Positions 26,934-35,586 of a stretch of DNA of 64,000 bases are shown here, one piece after another. The notes under the pieces are model-generated. The model did no database searches, was not told where the DNA came from, and worked only from the letters and a program-made list of their open reading frames with translations. The position numbers and the translations under genes were made by a program. The DNA comes from VMDJ01 sp038146785 (GTDB taxonomy: Bacteria > Pseudomonadota > Gammaproteobacteria > Chromatiales > Chromatiaceae): contig JAYQSI010000005.1 of NCBI GenBank assembly GCA_038146785.1, positions 77,960-141,959 on the forward strand, written 5' to 3'. The first letter of the stretch is position 1. Every line of letters starts with the position of its first letter.

Positions 26934-28133
26934 GTGTCACTCAGTATGGACGATTTTAGTCGCATCAAGCGTCTGCCCCCGTATGTCTTCGCTATCGTAA
27001 ATGAGCTGAAGGCCGCGGCGCGAGCACGTGGTGAGGACATCATTGACTTCGGTATGGGAAATCCAGATCAACCAACCCCGCAACATATCGTGGATAAGTT
27101 GGTTGAGTCGGCGCAACGTGGTGATACCCACCGTTACTCGACATCTAAAGGTATTCCTCGTCTGCGTCGTGCTATCTGTAATTGGTATAAAGATCGTTAC
27201 GATGTGGATCTAGATCCTGAAACACAAGCGATTGTGACCATTGGCTCGAAAGAGGGCTTGGCTCACTTAGCCTTGGCCTGCATGGGGCCTGGTGACTCGG
27301 TGTTGGTACCAAACCCTGCGTATCCAATCCATCCTTACGGTTTCATTATCTCTGGTGCTGATGTGCGTCACGTACCGGTGACGGGCGAGGTCGATTTCTT
27401 TGAAGCGCTTGAGAAGGCGATTCGTGAATCATGGCCTAAGCCTAAGATGTTGGTGTTGAACTACCCAGGTAACCCAACCGCAGAGTGTGTTGATCTGGAG
27501 TTTTTCGAGCGCGTGGTTGCGATTGCGAAAGAGCATAAGATTTGGGTCGTGCAAGATTTGGCTTATGCCGACATCGTGTTCGATGGCTACAAAGCGCCAT
27601 CTATCCTTCAAGTTGAAGGTGCTGATGAGATCGCGGTTGAGTTCTTCTCAATGTCGAAGAGTTACAACATGCCAGGTTGGCGTGTCGGCTTTATGGTGGG
27701 TAACAAGACCTTGGTGGCGGCATTAGGTCGCATTAAGTCTTATCTCGACTACGGTACGTTCACGCCTATTCAAATTGCGGCTATCTCAGCATTGGAAGGT
27801 CCGCAGGATGTTGTTGAAGATATTCGCAAGATGTATGAGCAGCGTCGCAATGTGCTTTGTGAAGGCTTGCATCACATTGGCTGGAATGTCGCGATCCCTA
27901 AGGCGACGATGTTTGTGTGGGCAAAAATTCCCGATGCATACAAAGAGATGGGCTCGTTAGAGTTTTGTAAAAAGTTATTAAAAGACGCAAAAGTTGCTGT
28001 CGCACCGGGCATTGGTTTTGGTGAGTACGGTGATGATCACGTGCGTTTTGGTTTGATCGAGAATGAACATCGTACGCGTCAGGCAGTGCGTGGTATTCGC
28101 GATATGTTCCGCAAAGATGGTTTGCTCGACTGA
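26934..28133 (+). CDS. alaC: Alanine transaminase (AlaC-type)
   Basis: A 399-residue class-I PLP aminotransferase that makes alanine from pyruvate and glutamate. The conserved N-terminus is FSRIKRLPPYVFAIVNELK. PLP lysine lies in FSMSKSYNMPGWRVGF, with NYPGNPT and the C-terminal Arg in DDHVRFGLIENEHRTRQA. I place the start at GTG 26934, which has GAGG 5 bp upstream, not at ATG 26874, which would add a hydrophobic extension not seen in the family. hom follows after 24 bp, a common pairing. Confidence 0.93.
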   Translation: MSLSMDDFSRIKRLPPYVFAIVNELKAAARARGEDIIDFGMGNPDQPTPQHIVDKLVESAQRGDTHRYSTSKGIPRLRRAICNWYKDRYDVDLDPETQAIVTIGSKEGLAHLALACMGPGDSVLVPNPAYPIHPYGFIISGADVRHVPVTGEVDFFEALEKAIRESWPKPKMLVLNYPGNPTAECVDLEFFERVVAIAKEHKIWVVQDLAYADIVFDGYKAPSILQVEGADEIAVEFFSMSKSYNMPGWRVGFMVGNKTLVAALGRIKSYLDYGTFTPIQIAAISALEGPQDVVEDIRKMYEQRRNVLCEGLHHIGWNVAIPKATMFVWAKIPDAYKEMGSLEFCKKLLKDAKVAVAPGIGFGEYGDDHVRFGLIENEHRTRQAVRGIRDMFRKDGLLD

Positions 28134-28157
28134 GCACGCGGACCACAGGAGTTGTAA

Positions 28158-29468
28158 ATGAAGCCGGTTAAAGTTGGTTTATTAGGTTTAGGTACTGTCG
28201 GCGGCGGCACCTTGAATGTATTGGTGCGTAATGCACAAGAGATTGCACGTCGTGCCGGTCGTGAGATTGTGGTTAGCCATGCGGCTGCACGTGACTATGA
28301 TCCATCACAGCTTGAAGGCTTAGATAGCGTTGAGATTTGCAACGATGCATTCGATGTTGTGGCAAACCCTGAGGTCGATATCGTTGTTGAATTGATCGGT
28401 GGTTACTCGCCAGCAAAAGAACTGGTGATGAAAGCGATCGAGAACGGCAAGCATGTGGTTACTGCCAATAAAGCGCTGATTGCAATGCACGGTAATGAGA
28501 TTTTCACCGCTGCGCAGAAGCAGGGTGTAACCGTTGCGTTTGAAGCGGCTGTTGCAGGCGGCATTCCAATTATTAAAGCATTGCGTGAAGGCTTGTCTGC
28601 AAACCATATCAATTGGATTGCCGGCATCATCAACGGCACCGGTAACTTCATCCTGACTGAGATGAAAGAAAAGGGCCGTGACTTTGCTGATGTGTTGAAA
28701 GAAGCACAAGAGCTTGGTTATGCTGAAGCAGATCCAACCTTTGACGTCGAAGGTATCGATGCAGCGCATAAGCTGACCATCTTGGCATCACTGGCGTTTG
28801 GTATACCGCTGCAGTTTGAAAAATGTTTTACCGAAGGTATCAGCAAGATTGAGCCACAAGATGTGACCTATGCTGAAGAATTTGGCTATCGCATTAAGCA
28901 CCTTGGTGTAACACGTAAGACAGAAGCCGGTGTTGAGTTGCGTGTGCATCCAACATTGATTCCTGAGAAGCGTTTGATCGCTAACGTAAATGGCGTGATG
29001 AATGCCGTATTGGTTAACGGCGATGCTGTAGGTCCTACCTTGTATTACGGTGCAGGTGCTGGTTCTTTGCCAACCGCATCTGCAGTGGTTGCGGATGTGA
29101 TTGATGTGGCGCGTGCGCTGACAACTGATCCAACAAACCGTGTGCCGCACTTGGCTTTCCAGCCGGGTGAATTGTCAGATACGCCAGTGCTCAGCATGGA
29201 TGATGTTGAAACGGCTTATTACTTGCGTATGACGGTTGAAGATAAAGCTGGCGTGTTGGCTGCTATCGCAGGCATCTTGAGTGAAGCGGGTATCTCTATC
29301 GATGCGATGCAACAGAAAGAGCCAGGTGACGCAGATGATTACGTGCCATTGGTTATGTTGACTCACAACGTACGTGAAGCCGCAATGAATGCCGCTATCG
29401 CTAAGATCGAAGGCTTGGATGCTGTTCGTGGTTCTGTTACCCGTATCCGAGTCGAACAGCTGAGCTAA
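28158..29468 (+). CDS. hom: Homoserine dehydrogenase
   Basis: A 436-residue NAD(P)H enzyme that reduces aspartate semialdehyde to homoserine for Thr and Met. The Rossmann motif GLLGLGTVGGGTLNVL is at the N-terminus. The catalytic core has GIINGTGNFILTEM and AEADPTFDVEGIDAAHKLTILA. A C-terminal ACT domain (LRMTVEDKAGVLAAIAGIL) suggests feedback by threonine. AGGAG lies before the ATG. It is monofunctional, without aspartokinase. Confidence 0.97.
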   Translation: MKPVKVGLLGLGTVGGGTLNVLVRNAQEIARRAGREIVVSHAAARDYDPSQLEGLDSVEICNDAFDVVANPEVDIVVELIGGYSPAKELVMKAIENGKHVVTANKALIAMHGNEIFTAAQKQGVTVAFEAAVAGGIPIIKALREGLSANHINWIAGIINGTGNFILTEMKEKGRDFADVLKEAQELGYAEADPTFDVEGIDAAHKLTILASLAFGIPLQFEKCFTEGISKIEPQDVTYAEEFGYRIKHLGVTRKTEAGVELRVHPTLIPEKRLIANVNGVMNAVLVNGDAVGPTLYYGAGAGSLPTASAVVADVIDVARALTTDPTNRVPHLAFQPGELSDTPVLSMDDVETAYYLRMTVEDKAGVLAAIAGILSEAGISIDAMQQKEPGDADDYVPLVMLTHNVREAAMNAAIAKIEGLDAVRGSVTRIRVEQLS

Positions 29469-29472
29469 TCGT

Positions 29473-30393
29473 TTGACCCACTATGTGGTAGCGCCAAGGT
29501 TATCGACACCGCCCAAAGGTGTGGCTGATCTTGGCGCTTTGTCGTCTTTAAAGCCCTTACATCGTTTTCTTGCGCGCACGGATCGTCATGATCAGTCTGG
29601 CGATTTCGAGCACATCATTTGGTCATTGTTTGGCTTGCCCGAAGTGCAGGGCGATGTGCCATTAGCTGCATTGCGCTATCAGCAAGAGTCGTCTTTGCCA
29701 GCATTAAATGCAGGCCAGCAAGTGATGTTGCTTGATTGGCTCTATCTCAAACACGATCAAGATCGCCTGCTAGGCTTTCAGTTGCCTGCGGATGCTTTAA
29801 CGCACGAGCAACGCGCCTCCTTAGTGGCTTACCTGAATGACTTTTTGCAAGACGATGGCCTGACACTTTGCGTAGGTGCAGATCAACAGTGTTATGCGAT
29901 CAGCGATTCGATGTGGGATATAACAACTTCGCCGGCGCGTCAGGTGGAAGGGCGTAATGTTGATCTGATGATGCCGAAGGGTGCTGATGCGCTTCGCTTT
30001 AAAAAGCTACTCAATGAATTGCAGATGTTGTTGCATCAGTGGCCTGAAAATCAGCAGCGTGAGCTCAGTGGCAAGGTGACAGTATCTTCGCCGTGGGTGA
30101 GTTTTGTAAGTCAGGCCGAAGCAATACAGCCAGTGGGTTTTCAGCAACTCAATGCATCACCGTTATGGATTCAGCAGCTACAACTTCAGGCGTCACAAAA
30201 AACCGAGCATCAACTCTCGGTGTTTACTGAATTCATGGATGCTGAGGCGCAGTCCGATGCAGAAGCTTGGTGGCTTGCAGCGCAACGCTTTAATACATGG
30301 CTTACACAGCAAGCGTTACGTGATGTGGTGTTGTTTGATGCAGATGGCGGGCGGTTTGAGAACTATCAGTCATGGAGACTGTGGCGCCGTTAG
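29473..30393 (+). CDS. Uncharacterised protein, possibly RpfE/phosphoglycerate-mutase-like
   Basis: A 306-residue Gln- and Leu-rich soluble protein with no signal peptide or membrane segment. It starts at TTG 29473, 4 bp after hom, with no clear SD; GTG 29485 is an alternative. The ending SWRLWRR and position next to threonine-pathway genes resemble the RpfE-like, cofactor-independent-PGM-like proteins of beta- and gammaproteobacteria. I see no catalytic signature, so that link is weak. It is probably co-transcribed with hom. Confidence 0.6.
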   Translation: MTHYVVAPRLSTPPKGVADLGALSSLKPLHRFLARTDRHDQSGDFEHIIWSLFGLPEVQGDVPLAALRYQQESSLPALNAGQQVMLLDWLYLKHDQDRLLGFQLPADALTHEQRASLVAYLNDFLQDDGLTLCVGADQQCYAISDSMWDITTSPARQVEGRNVDLMMPKGADALRFKKLLNELQMLLHQWPENQQRELSGKVTVSSPWVSFVSQAEAIQPVGFQQLNASPLWIQQLQLQASQKTEHQLSVFTEFMDAEAQSDAEAWWLAAQRFNTWLTQQALRDVVLFDADGGRFENYQSWRLWRR

Positions 30394-30401
30394 GAAGAAC
30401 G

Positions 30402-30424
30402 GCTGACCTCGTGAAGAGGTCAGC
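30402..30424. terminator. Hairpin between convergent genes
   Basis: A perfect 9-bp stem GCTGACCTC/GAGGTCAGC with loop GTGAA lies between the hom-linked gene and queF. The T-tracts are poor on both strands, so it is a weak bidirectional terminator at best. Confidence 0.5.
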
Positions 30425-30432
30425 TATAAAAC

Positions 30433-30822
30433 TTAAGGTAGATGCACAGGCTCTGGTGCTACCCAACCTTCTTTACGATGCTCAGCAACCACTTTGGTGT
30501 AGACGCCGCCACGCACATTAAAGTCAGCGGTTAAACGCATGTAACGCGGATTGGTTGCAGCAACAAGATCGCCCAAAATTTGATTGGTCATCGCTTCGTG
30601 GAAGCCGCCTTCGTCGCGGAAAGACCAGATATACATCTTGAGAGCTTTGAGCTCGACGCACTTTTCATCTGGGATGTATTCCAACAGCAGCTCAGCAAAA
30701 TCTGGCTGGCCGGTTTTTGGGCACAAGCAGGTGAACTCCGGCATGCGGATACGAATGGTGTAGTCGCGGCCTGGATTTGGGTTATCGAAGGTTTCTAGGT
30801 CTTTGCTTGGAACTGATCCCAT
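30433..30822 (-). CDS. queF: NADPH-dependent 7-cyano-7-deazaguanine reductase QueF
   Basis: A 129-residue unimodular (YkvM-type) QueF that reduces preQ0 to preQ1 in queuosine synthesis. The nucleophilic Cys is C34 in CLCPKTGQPDFA with D41, and the NADPH-binding motif is ELKALKMYIWSFRDEGGFHE. Many gammaproteobacteria carry the longer bimodular form, so the short type is notable but well known. No other queuosine gene is nearby. It is monocistronic. Confidence 0.95.
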   Translation of the reverse strand: MGSVPSKDLETFDNPNPGRDYTIRIRMPEFTCLCPKTGQPDFAELLLEYIPDEKCVELKALKMYIWSFRDEGGFHEAMTNQILGDLVAATNPRYMRLTADFNVRGGVYTKVVAEHRKEGWVAPEPVHLP

Positions 30823-31011
30823 GACACATCTCTATGAATTACAACAGGTTGCGGAGTATATCGGAACCACTGCCTGAGTGTGCGCTCTAGAGACCTAAAC
30901 AGCTGAGTTTTTTCGGGTGGTTTTTAGGCTTGCGAAAAGGGCTGAAAAAGGTTCGATTTTGACCGCCATTTGCTTGTCCGTGACAGGTCCATTCGGGTAT
31001 CTTTACCGGCT

Positions 31012-34000
31012 ATGCGACTAGAAAAAATTAAACTCGCGGGCTTCAAATCTTTTGTCGACCCGACCACTGTTCACTTCCCCTCAAATCTCGTCGGAATCGT
31101 CGGTCCAAACGGCTGTGGTAAGTCGAATGTTATCGATGCGGTACGTTGGGTTATGGGTGAAAGCTCAGCCAAAATGCTGCGTGGCGAATCGATGGCGGAC
31201 GTCATCTTTAATGGTTCGACAAGCCGTAAGCCAGTGGGTACAGCCAGTATCGAATTGGTGTTTGATAACAGTGATGGCGGTGCTGGCGGTCAGTTTGCGC
31301 AATACGCTGAGATCTCGGTAAAGCGCCAAGTGACCCGTGATGGTCAGTCGCTGTATTTCTTAAATGGTGTGAAGTGTCGTCGTCGCGACATTACCGATCT
31401 GTTCTTAGGTACCGGTCTTGGACCTCGTAGTTACTCGATCATCGAGCAGGGCATGATCTCGCGCATCATTGAAGCGCGTCCTGAAGAGTTGCGTGTTTAC
31501 TTAGAAGAAGCCGCAGGTATCTCAAAGTACAAAGAGCGCCGTCGCGAAACCGAAAATCGTATTAAGCACACCCGTGAAAACCTTGAGCGTTTAGATGACT
31601 TGCGTGAAGAGGTTGAGAAGCAGTTGGTGCGTTTAGAGCGCCAAGCAGCTACCGCTGAAAAATACAAAGTCCTGCGTGACGATGAGCGTCGCTCACGAGC
31701 TGAATTACTTGCGTTACGTTTGACCTCAATGCGTGAAGATGTTGAGCGTCATGATCGTAAGATTGCAGAACAACAAAATGCGCTTGAAGCGGTAGTCACT
31801 GAGCAGCGTGGTGTTGAGTCTGAAATCGAATCACAGCGTGCGGCGCACCTTGAGGCGAATGATCACTTTAATCAGGTACAAGGTCAGTTCTATTCGATTG
31901 GTTCTGAGATTGCGCGTTTAGAAGAGGCGATTCAGTTTGCGCGTGAACAACGTCGCCAACAAGAAGCTGATTTAGAACAAGCGAAGCATGCGTTGAAAGA
32001 AGCGCAAAGCTTGAGTGAGCAAGATAACAGCAAGCTGCAAGAGTTAGCTGATCAGCTAGAAAAAGATCGCCCAATGCTCGAAGAGATGCGTGCAGCCGAA
32101 GAGGCGGCGCGTCAGACCTTGCAAGATGCTGAACATGCGATGCAGAAGTGGCAAAGCGAGTGGGATGAGTTCACGGCAAAGTCGAATGAGCCTTCACAGC
32201 AAGCTCAGGTTGAGCGCACCCGTATCAATCACATTGAGCAGCAAGAGCAGCAGCTGAAGCGTCGCATTGATCGCAATCGTGAAGAACAAGAGCGTTTAGG
32301 TGATATCACTCTAGAAGCTGAGATCAAAGAGTTACAGCGTCGCGAAGAAGAAAGTGCATCTGTCGTTGAGTCTGCGCAGACGCAAGTGACCCAAGCGCAA
32401 CAACAGATTGAGCAAGCGCGCGATCAGATTAACGAGCAGCAACAAAAGCTGAATGAGTCACAATCTGAATTGCAAACCTTGAGTGGTCGTTTGTCTTCTC
32501 TCCAAGCATTGCAGCAAGCGGCAAAAGGTGAAGATAACGAAGCCTTGAATAGCTGGTTATCAAGTAAAGGTTTAGAAGCGTCATCGCGACTACTAAATAC
32601 CATCGAAGTCGATTCTGGCTGGCAAACGGCTGTAGAGGTGGCTTTAGGTCATCACTTGCAAGCGGTGGTTGTCGATGATTTGAATGGCTTTGGCCAAGAT
32701 GTCGAGGCAATGGCTAAAGCGGGCGCTAAGTTGTTTGCAACATCGGCATCTGCAGGAGCGGCGGTTGCAGGTTCTTTGGCGGAAAAGGTTAAAGGTCCTG
32801 CGGGCTTGCAGCATTTATTAGGTTCTGTGTTGTGTGCAGATGATGTGCAAAGTGCTTTAGCGAAGAGTGGTTCCTTACAAGCAGGTCAGTCTTATATAAC
32901 GCCTCAGGGAGCCTTGGTGGGTCAGGGCTGGCTGAGTCTTCATCGCAGTGATTCTGAGCAAGACGGTGTGTTGGCACGTGAGCAAGAGATTCGTCAGTTA
33001 ACCCAGCGTGAGCAAGATCTTGGTCCTGCTATTGCAACATTACAAGAAACGCTAAACGCTGCACGTGAAGCGTTAAAAGCAGCGGAGTTTGAGCGCGATC
33101 AAACGCAACAGAAGCGTGATGCAGCGAATAAGCAGCTAAGTGATGTGAAGTCATTGCTGAGCGGTAAGTTGGCGCGTGCTGAACAGATTCAACAGCGTGT
33201 TCAAGGCTTGGTTGAAGAAGGCAATGACTTAGCTGAGCAGTTAGCCCAAGGCGACAAAGACATGGAAGCGGCGCGTAGTCGTTTGCATGCAGCACTCGCT
33301 GAGGTGGATCAGTTAGGTAAGAAGCGTGACCAGATGAGTGCTGAGCGTGAGTCGCATCGTGGCTCGCTTGATCGAGCGCGTGAAGCGGCGGCCGTAGCAC
33401 GTAATAAACTGCATGAAGTGCAGTTGCGTGTTGAATCGACGCGGACATCGGAAGACTCATTGCGTTCGGGTATCGATCGCATGCACTCGCAAGTTTCACA
33501 ATTGAATAGCCGTGTTGAAGAGCTCACTAAAATTTTGGGTGATGGTGCATCACCGGTGGGTGAGCAACAGCTTGAGCTTGAGCAAAAGCTTGCTGCTCGT
33601 GTCGACGCTGAGAAAGCGCTTGGCGAAGCGCGTAAGCAACTCGAAGCGATTGATCATCGCTTGCGTGAGTTAGAGCAGGGTCGTCATTCTATTGAGCAGC
33701 GCGTGCAAGACGAGCGCAGCAAGTTGGATGCGGCGCGTATGGCTCGCCAAGAGGTTGTGGTTCGTGGTGGCACGATTGAAGAGCAGTTGGCTGAAACCGG
33801 CTTTGAGCTGCAGGTGTTGATTGATGAGATGCCAGAAGAAGCGAATTCGCAAAGCTGGCAGAACAAAGTTGAAGATCTGGCAACACAGATTCAGCGTTTA
33901 GGTCCAATTAATTTGGCAGCGATCGATGAGTTCAAAGAGCAAAGTGAGCGTATGGATTATTTGAATCGTCAGAACGCTGACGTGACCAAATCGCTGACGA

Positions 34001-34512
34001 CGCTTGAAGAAGCCATCAAAAAGATCGACCGTGAAACACGTACTCGCTTTAAAGAGACCTTCGATAAAGTGGATAACGGCTTTAAGACCTTGTTCCCGAA
34101 ACTCTTTGGTGGTGGCCATGCCTACCTTGAGCTAACCGGTGAAGATCTGCTGGATACAGGTGTGACCGTTATGGCGCGTCCACCAGGTAAGCGTAACTCG
34201 AGTATTCACTTGTTATCGGGTGGTGAGAAAGCGATGACGGCGGTTGCGTTGGTCTTCTCGATCTTCCAATTGAATCCATCACCGTTCTGTATGCTCGACG
34301 AGGTCGATGCGCCGCTTGATGATGCCAACGTTGGTCGCTACTCGAATTTGGTTAAAGAGATGTCTGAACACGTTCAATTCATCTTTATTACCCACAATAA
34401 AGTGACAATGGAGATTGCAAATCAGCTCTCAGGTGTCACTATGCAAGAACCAGGTGTATCTCGACTCGTATCTGTCGACATTGAAGAGGCGGCCACGATG
34501 GCGGCACTTTAA
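31012..34512 (+). CDS. smc: Chromosome segregation protein SMC
   Basis: A 1166-residue condensin ATPase that compacts and separates the chromosome. It has a head with Walker A GPNGCGKSN (near residue 33), a long coiled coil, a hinge (roughly 510-670, SWLSSKGLEASSRLLNTIEV onward), a second coiled coil, and the C-terminal head with signature LSGGEKAMTAVAL and Walker B FCMLDEVDAPLDDANV. ATG 31012 (MRLEKIKLAGFKSF) is the family start; an upstream in-frame start at 30970 is unlikely. SMC instead of MukB excludes enterics and vibrios. It is followed by zipA and ligA. Confidence 0.97.
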   Translation: MRLEKIKLAGFKSFVDPTTVHFPSNLVGIVGPNGCGKSNVIDAVRWVMGESSAKMLRGESMADVIFNGSTSRKPVGTASIELVFDNSDGGAGGQFAQYAEISVKRQVTRDGQSLYFLNGVKCRRRDITDLFLGTGLGPRSYSIIEQGMISRIIEARPEELRVYLEEAAGISKYKERRRETENRIKHTRENLERLDDLREEVEKQLVRLERQAATAEKYKVLRDDERRSRAELLALRLTSMREDVERHDRKIAEQQNALEAVVTEQRGVESEIESQRAAHLEANDHFNQVQGQFYSIGSEIARLEEAIQFAREQRRQQEADLEQAKHALKEAQSLSEQDNSKLQELADQLEKDRPMLEEMRAAEEAARQTLQDAEHAMQKWQSEWDEFTAKSNEPSQQAQVERTRINHIEQQEQQLKRRIDRNREEQERLGDITLEAEIKELQRREEESASVVESAQTQVTQAQQQIEQARDQINEQQQKLNESQSELQTLSGRLSSLQALQQAAKGEDNEALNSWLSSKGLEASSRLLNTIEVDSGWQTAVEVALGHHLQAVVVDDLNGFGQDVEAMAKAGAKLFATSASAGAAVAGSLAEKVKGPAGLQHLLGSVLCADDVQSALAKSGSLQAGQSYITPQGALVGQGWLSLHRSDSEQDGVLAREQEIRQLTQREQDLGPAIATLQETLNAAREALKAAEFERDQTQQKRDAANKQLSDVKSLLSGKLARAEQIQQRVQGLVEEGNDLAEQLAQGDKDMEAARSRLHAALAEVDQLGKKRDQMSAERESHRGSLDRAREAAAVARNKLHEVQLRVESTRTSEDSLRSGIDRMHSQVSQLNSRVEELTKILGDGASPVGEQQLELEQKLAARVDAEKALGEARKQLEAIDHRLRELEQGRHSIEQRVQDERSKLDAARMARQEVVVRGGTIEEQLAETGFELQVLIDEMPEEANSQSWQNKVEDLATQIQRLGPINLAAIDEFKEQSERMDYLNRQNADVTKSLTTLEEAIKKIDRETRTRFKETFDKVDNGFKTLFPKLFGGGHAYLELTGEDLLDTGVTVMARPPGKRNSSIHLLSGGEKAMTAVALVFSIFQLNPSPFCMLDEVDAPLDDANVGRYSNLVKEMSEHVQFIFITHNKVTMEIANQLSGVTMQEPGVSRLVSVDIEEAATMAAL

Positions 34513-34533
34513 TCAACCGTAAGGGGGATAACG

Positions 34534-35586
34534 GTGAGCTCAGATGAACTAAGACTGCTGCTATTAGGACTCGGTGTTCTTTTGGTTGTTGCGATCTATG
34601 TTGCTGACAAACTGAAGCGTGGTGGCAAATTAAAGATGCCGCGCAAACTCGAGGAAGTCGACGAGAACGATCATTTTGACGATGACCTAGCGGGTGATGT
34701 TGGTGAGGTGCGCGTAAAGTCTGAGCCAACGATAACGGATGCCTTGCGTGGCGAACCGCTTGTTGAAGAGCCTGTTCCAGAAGAGGTTGTTGATGAGCCT
34801 TTGCTGAAAGGTGAACCATCGTTTGAAGACGAGGTTGAGCTAGGTAAAGCGCCAGAGCTAGAGCCTGAGATTTTAGCTGAGCCACCGGTTATCACTGATA
34901 TTGATCCTGCTGACCTTGTGTCTGAGGAAGAGGCTAAAGCACAGGATGAAGCTGAGTTCACGCTATCCGGTGAAGAGCCGGTAGCGCCTGAGTTACCGAT
35001 TCATCTTGATCCAGCACCTGCAGAGCCAGTTGTGCCCAAGATGCCTGAGTTTACGGCTAAGCCGAAAGAAGAGTCTCAGTTCGCTTTGGATTTTGATTTT
35101 GCTGCGACAGAAGATGAGCCTGAGGTTGAGCCTGAGGTGTATGAAGACAATCCTGATCTGCCGAAGAAGATTGTGCAGATCAATGTGATGCGCAAGAGTG
35201 GTCCTTTTAGTTTGGCTGAGATTCAGCGAGCAGCGAAAGAGGTCGACCTGCATTACGGTGAGATGGGTATCTACCATCGTGAAACCGCGGCGAAACACAC
35301 CTTGTTTAGTATGGCGAGCATGGTTGAGCCGGGCACCTTCCCGCAGGGCAAGAAAGCAGATTTTGCTACCCCAGGGTTAACTTTATTTGCGCAGATACCA
35401 GGGCCGCGAGATGGCATTGCGGTGTTTAGCGATATGTTGATGACGGCCGAACGTATGGCGACCATGTTGGATGCGGTGTTGTATGACGATACGCGCAGTA
35501 AGCTCACTCGCCAGAGCATTGATCACACTCGCGACAGTATCGCTGAGCATTTACGTAAAGTGGCTATCCTTAAAAACAAACGATGA
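34534..35586 (+). CDS. zipA: Cell division protein ZipA
   Basis: A 350-residue inner-membrane protein that tethers FtsZ at the division site. The short N-terminus leads into one transmembrane helix (LRLLLLGLGVLLVVAIYVAD), then a basic patch, an unusually long acidic Glu/Pro-rich linker (about 45-205), and the C-terminal FtsZ-binding domain (VQINVMRKSGPFSLAEIQRA to the end). The start is GTG 34534 with AAGGGGG upstream. The stop overlaps the ligA start (ATGA). Confidence 0.92.
   Translation: MSSDELRLLLLGLGVLLVVAIYVADKLKRGGKLKMPRKLEEVDENDHFDDDLAGDVGEVRVKSEPTITDALRGEPLVEEPVPEEVVDEPLLKGEPSFEDEVELGKAPELEPEILAEPPVITDIDPADLVSEEEAKAQDEAEFTLSGEEPVAPELPIHLDPAPAEPVVPKMPEFTAKPKEESQFALDFDFAATEDEPEVEPEVYEDNPDLPKKIVQINVMRKSGPFSLAEIQRAAKEVDLHYGEMGIYHRETAAKHTLFSMASMVEPGTFPQGKKADFATPGLTLFAQIPGPRDGIAVFSDMLMTAERMATMLDAVLYDDTRSKLTRQSIDHTRDSIAEHLRKVAILKNKR

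Noticed and set aside
33029..33527. Antisense ORFs across smc
   Set aside because: They are shadows of the regular coiled-coil codon pattern, without RBS or recognisable domains.
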